Source of the DNA: Vanilla planifolia
Taxonomy: Eukaryota; Streptophyta; Magnoliopsida; Asparagales; Orchidaceae
Direction: 5' to 3'
Length of the DNA stretch: 64,000 nucleotides
Assembly: GCA_023846275.1 (NCBI GenBank)
Contig: CM043878.1
Span: forward strand, 6,379,501-6,443,500
Shown: positions 59,861 to 64,000 of the stretch, piece after piece
Numbering within the stretch: the first letter of the stretch is position 1
How the letters are laid out: each line of letters starts with the position of its first letter
The notes under the pieces: generated by a model
The model's input: the letters and a program-made list of their open reading frames with translations, nothing else
Told to the model about the DNA's origin: nothing
The model's database searches: none
Position numbers and translations under genes: made by a program

Positions 59861-62559
59861 TTATTCCAATGGATAGTAGCATGTGGAAGCAACAAACACT
59901 CATTCATGCCTAAACCATATATGGAATCCACCCAAACAATGATTGCCAAACCGCCCATATGCAGTTACCGATGGTACAACAGTTTCTTGATGCTTAAATG
60001 GCTTTTAATCTTTTCTTCCAAGTCTTAAACTCAATGATTGAGAGATGTTTGGATAAAATAATCCTTCAAAGAATTAACATAGAATATTTGTAAATCATTG
60101 GAGAGAATAACTAAAAAAAGTTACAGTAATGAGTTTTATTATGAAATGATTTATTGGGAATGAAAACAATGAATAAGACTTTAAAACATCTAATAATAAT
60201 AACACAATTAATAGTGACATAGTATGATAAAATTAATAAATAAGTTATCTTCTATATATTTATTTTTTTAAAATGTATAATTTGTGTTTATTATGTAACA
60301 TTTGGGAGAATATGGAGGTTGTATTTGGTTAGGTAACCAATAAAGGAATACATGTGAACCATTTACTATATGGTTGACATTACAATAATCATTGGCAATG
60401 GCCAAGGCTAGATGAGTATCAGCATATAATATTATTTTGTAATTATTTGTTCTTTAGAAATATGAAATTATGACAAAATATGGTAGAATGAATCACTCCA
60501 TTGAGTTCAAGGGATTAATTGTTTGACTTTTTATTGGAAATATCTTTTATCAATGCATATGAAACGTTGAAAATAATTGATGTTTTAAGATACATATAAT
60601 TATATTTTTTTTGAAAAATTTAAACATATGATAATCATTTTTGTCGATCATAACTAAACTATTATCAATCCACAACACCCTCCCACCAATGAGAGGTGCT
60701 TGATTACACAAATAGATGTAGAAGAGACAAGAGACAGAATTTGTTGATAATAAATAATGTTTACTGTAACCAGATATGATTATATTATTTTTTAATTTTT
60801 ATCTATTAATATATCATTTAACACTACATAATTTTTACTATTTAATATTTATTTTTATGAAAAACATACTACAAAACATGATGCATTTATAAAATGAATA
60901 TCTATCTAATCAATTATCATTTAGCATCAACACATGATTAGGAGCTTTCTAAAGAGATAAAATACATGGATTCTCCTCTTATGTAATTACATATATGATT
61001 ATACACCAATGATTCCCTCAACGTAATATTTGTGTGTCTGGGTGTTTAGTGGTGATAGAAGAGATTTGTTATTGCATATATGACATACATGTGGAGATGC
61101 ATGGAGGTCTTTTAGAGGTGATGGACATCTTTAGTATTTGAATCTTAAGTAACTCGAGCAGTAAATACAAACCATTGCCCTCCATGCTAATTTGTATCTT
61201 CTTTATTTTAAATTATAACTTATTTATTAAACTTTGATTATTTATATATAAAATTTTACTATGCAATTATATATAATCCTTTTGAAAAATAGAGAACAAA
61301 GCATGAGAAATAGGATTTTTTACACCATACATTATTTAATGTAGTTCTATTAACAAAAAATTTGAAAACATAGTTTTCGTTTAAACACATGAGAGATTAA
61401 ATGAATATGTTATCAAAGAAATGAAGGATGTTAATGTTCTCATATCTAGAACTAATTTACTCATTTGATTTTGCATCTCATCCAAAAAAAAAATACCAAT
61501 AAAGTCCATCTTATTAAAGTACATGAACTTAAGTTTTTCACTTCATAAGACGTTATTTTAAACTGTGACATGTTAATTTAGAATCAATTATTTGATATTT
61601 TGTGAAGCAATGATTATAGATGTAAGGTTGCAATAATACAAATTATTTATCACAAACAATTTATGATTAAAGATTGTATGCTCCCTATTTTCATTATAAT
61701 CCTTGGAACAACCACCTCCAGCACGTGCCACGTTGCCATGTCGTGTTGACATCAAAAGAACTCCATGACATCATTTGTTATATTTGTTGAGATGGTGCTT
61801 GGGATCTCTAGTGTGAAATTGGATACCTTTGTTGTAGGATTTGTGTTGATAGAATTTCAATAATTGTTTTGAACAACAATTTAAGGTACAGAATTATCAA
61901 ATTAAGAAAAATATTAGGTCATGGATTTAGTTGCTAAGTTTTACAAGCCTTTGAAGTACTATAATTTGTTTGTTTAGAACCTTTGATCATACTCAATTGG
62001 TTCTTTGTTTTCTTACAAATTTTCAATCCAATCCAACAGAAGGCAAGACTTGTTTATATTAACTACAATTAAGGCCAGATCAATGTTAATTTAAACTACA
62101 AATAATTAGGAACAATATAGGGATACGGGAAGACCTAGTTTTTCCAACTAAGGATTAGATTGTGCAACATAAACTGTTGCATAGAATCTGCCAAATGAAA
62201 CTCTACTAATGAGGCATGTTTGTCGAGGGCTCTTGGATGCTTTGAGAAGGGGACCAAATGAGCCTTCATCATATCATCAAAATGCTTGCACAAAATTTTT
62301 TTAGAGAAGATAGATCTTAGTAATTCAAATTAAGGACATACTAGAATAGAAGAATACTATCTTCAAAAATAATTGGAAATTATATAAAGCTTTCCCAATT
62401 TGATTATTGCAACATAAGGAAGTCATTCTTCATTTCTCAAATATCTAAAATCATTATTGAATAAGATATTTTGCTTGATTCCTTTAAAAACTAAAATCAA
62501 GATGATAGACATGACGATAAGCTACCAATCTTGTACGAAAGGCATTGCTACAATTGAAT
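59861..62559. other. AT-rich spacer
   Basis: No gene or clear repeat was recognised in this stretch. Confidence 0.5.
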
Positions 62560-64000
62560 TAGAGATAGTTGAGGAGTTACCGGGTGGATACAGGTGGCGT
62601 AGCTACGACAGCTAAAGCTAAGGTATATGAGGAGGCCTTGGTTGCTGGAAGTTTCATTGTCATCATATCTGTGAGGTTCTTCATAGTACTAATTTTCTAA
62701 ATAGCTACATCTTTGGCCTTAGTCCTGTCACGAGTAAAGTGGTACTTGATATCGGAATGCTTTATCATCTCATGGAACATCCTTGAACAAGCATGTAGGA
62801 CTTTGATTGTCACAAAATATGGTGATCGCTCACCAATCTCACTCAACTCTCGAAACAGACCTCATAGTCGAGATTACTTCCTTCACAGTATCAGTGATTA
62901 TTATATACTCTACCTCTATAATGGAAAGTGTAATCATACTCTGCAAAATTAATTTCCAACTAATAACACAACCTCTAAGAGTGAAGACATATCTTATGAG
63001 AGTCATTCTTCTATCATATAGTTTAAGTTAACATAATCTTTTAGTCCTAAAATGTTTTCTCCAAAATATAGAAAAGTATTAAAAGTATCACATAAGTATC
63101 TCAAAATCTATTTAACAACCTCCAAGTATTGCTTGTCTGGATCAATCATGTACCTACTTACAATACTAACAGCATATGCCAAATTAGGATGGATACAAAC
63201 CATCACATACATCAAACTACTAATAGCATTCATATAAGAAACATGTTGCATGTATTATGCCTCCTCTTTAGTGTCTATACATAGATTTCTAGGCAACTTA
63301 AAATGACTGACCAAAGGTGTAGAAACATATATAACATCTTTCATCTTAAATCTCTGAAGCACCTTCCTAATATAGTCACTTTGAGATAAAAGAAGCCTCT
63401 TTTCCTACTTATCTCTTATGATCTCTATCATAAGTATCTTCTTTGCTGCCTCCTAAGCCTTTTATATAAAACTTCTCTATGAGAAGTCCTTTTAGCATCT
63501 CCATATGAGTTTTGCTATTTGTTGTAATAAACATGTCATTCATATAGTCAACAAGTACAAGAAAGATCTATCTACAAGTTTTTTTAAGTATACATGACTG
63601 TCAAAATTGCTCATATAGAATTGATGAGAAAGCACGAAAGAATCAAAACTTCTGTACGACTATCTAAGAGACTGTTTCAAGTATATAGAGACTTCTTTAA
63701 TCTATATACAATCTTCTTTAGCTTCACACATAAAATCTTTAAGTTGCTTCATGTATATCTCTTTTTTTAAATTTCTATATAAGAAGGTAGTCTTAACATC
63801 CAGTTGCTTCAACTCTAAATCATTCATAGCAACTAAACTAAGAAAAATTATAATGGATGTGTGCTTTACTATAGGTATAAAGACATTAGTACAATCAATA
63901 CCATTAACGTAGCTATATCCCTTGGCTATAAGCCTGGCCTTGAACATATCTTCCTTAACACCTAGAATGTCAGACTTTTTCTTAAACACCCATTTGCATT
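62560..64000 (-). pseudogene. Ty1/copia pol remnant (RT to RNase H), continues past edge
   Basis: On the minus strand from the right edge, motifs follow copia order: KARLIAKGYSYVNGIDC, LKQLDVKTTFLYRNL (63,989-63,702), then in broken frames VDYMNDMFIT (near 63,545) in place of the YVDDML catalytic box. Next come LLSQSDYIRKVLQRFKM, YMNAISSLMYVMVCIHPNLAYAVSIVSRYM (about 63,230-63,150), LRYLCDTFNTFL, and finally HSDIKYHFTRD (about 62,730) from RNase H. The second aspartate box is damaged and stops are frequent, so it is inactive. Integrase and gag would lie beyond the window. Confidence 0.85.

Noticed and set aside
1-64000. tRNA, rRNA or organelle-derived segments
   Set aside because: I looked for obvious tRNA arms, rRNA blocks and plastid-like genes by eye and saw none. 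A tRNAscan-type search would be needed to exclude a tRNA.

Overview
This window is plant nuclear DNA. Three things show it: spliced genes with GT-AG introns, families found only in land plants or eukaryotes (an SKP2-type F-box/LRR protein and a Golgi GDP-sugar transporter), and a background of decayed LINE, Ty1/copia, Ty3/gypsy and non-coding LTR elements. One intronless gene is very GC-rich while its neighbours are AT-rich. That contrast is typical of monocots, especially commelinids such as bananas, gingers and palms, but I cannot name the genus from sequence alone.

Layout. Positions 1-18,800 hold no protein gene that I can support. They contain a short non-coding LTR element (1-2,619, minus), a second LTR of the same family on the plus strand (about 13,935-14,640), a strongly purine-rich plus strand from about 3,000 to 8,060 with large (AT)n and (GA)n tracts, and several decayed tandem repeats. 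An SKP2A/B-like F-box gene (plus) is encoded by four coding exons between 19,455 and 33,605. Its third intron is 12.3 kb and contains a gypsy reverse transcriptase fragment, a 0.5-kb tandem duplication, an LTR pair and another LTR remnant. From about 34,980 to 37,980 lies a LINE that keeps its 5' half but lacks reverse transcriptase. An intronless six-span membrane protein gene (40,115-41,119, minus) follows. Next is a GONST1-like GDP-mannose transporter gene (42,561-53,116, minus), which I resolved into nine coding exons. Its 3.7-kb seventh intron carries an antisense LTR. From 55,985 to 59,860 there is a second decayed LINE (minus) with endonuclease, reverse transcriptase and RNase H remnants. 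The right edge (from 62,560) is a broken copia pol gene that continues past the window.

The three host genes are single housekeeping genes with no evident shared pathway: cell-cycle and auxin-linked protein degradation, an endomembrane protein of unknown function, and nucleotide-sugar import into the Golgi. I found no novel multi-gene system. The most useful points are the full exon reconstructions (including an 11-nt first coding exon and a 47-nt last exon in the transporter), the giant intron, the paired LTR families, and several recent small tandem duplications.
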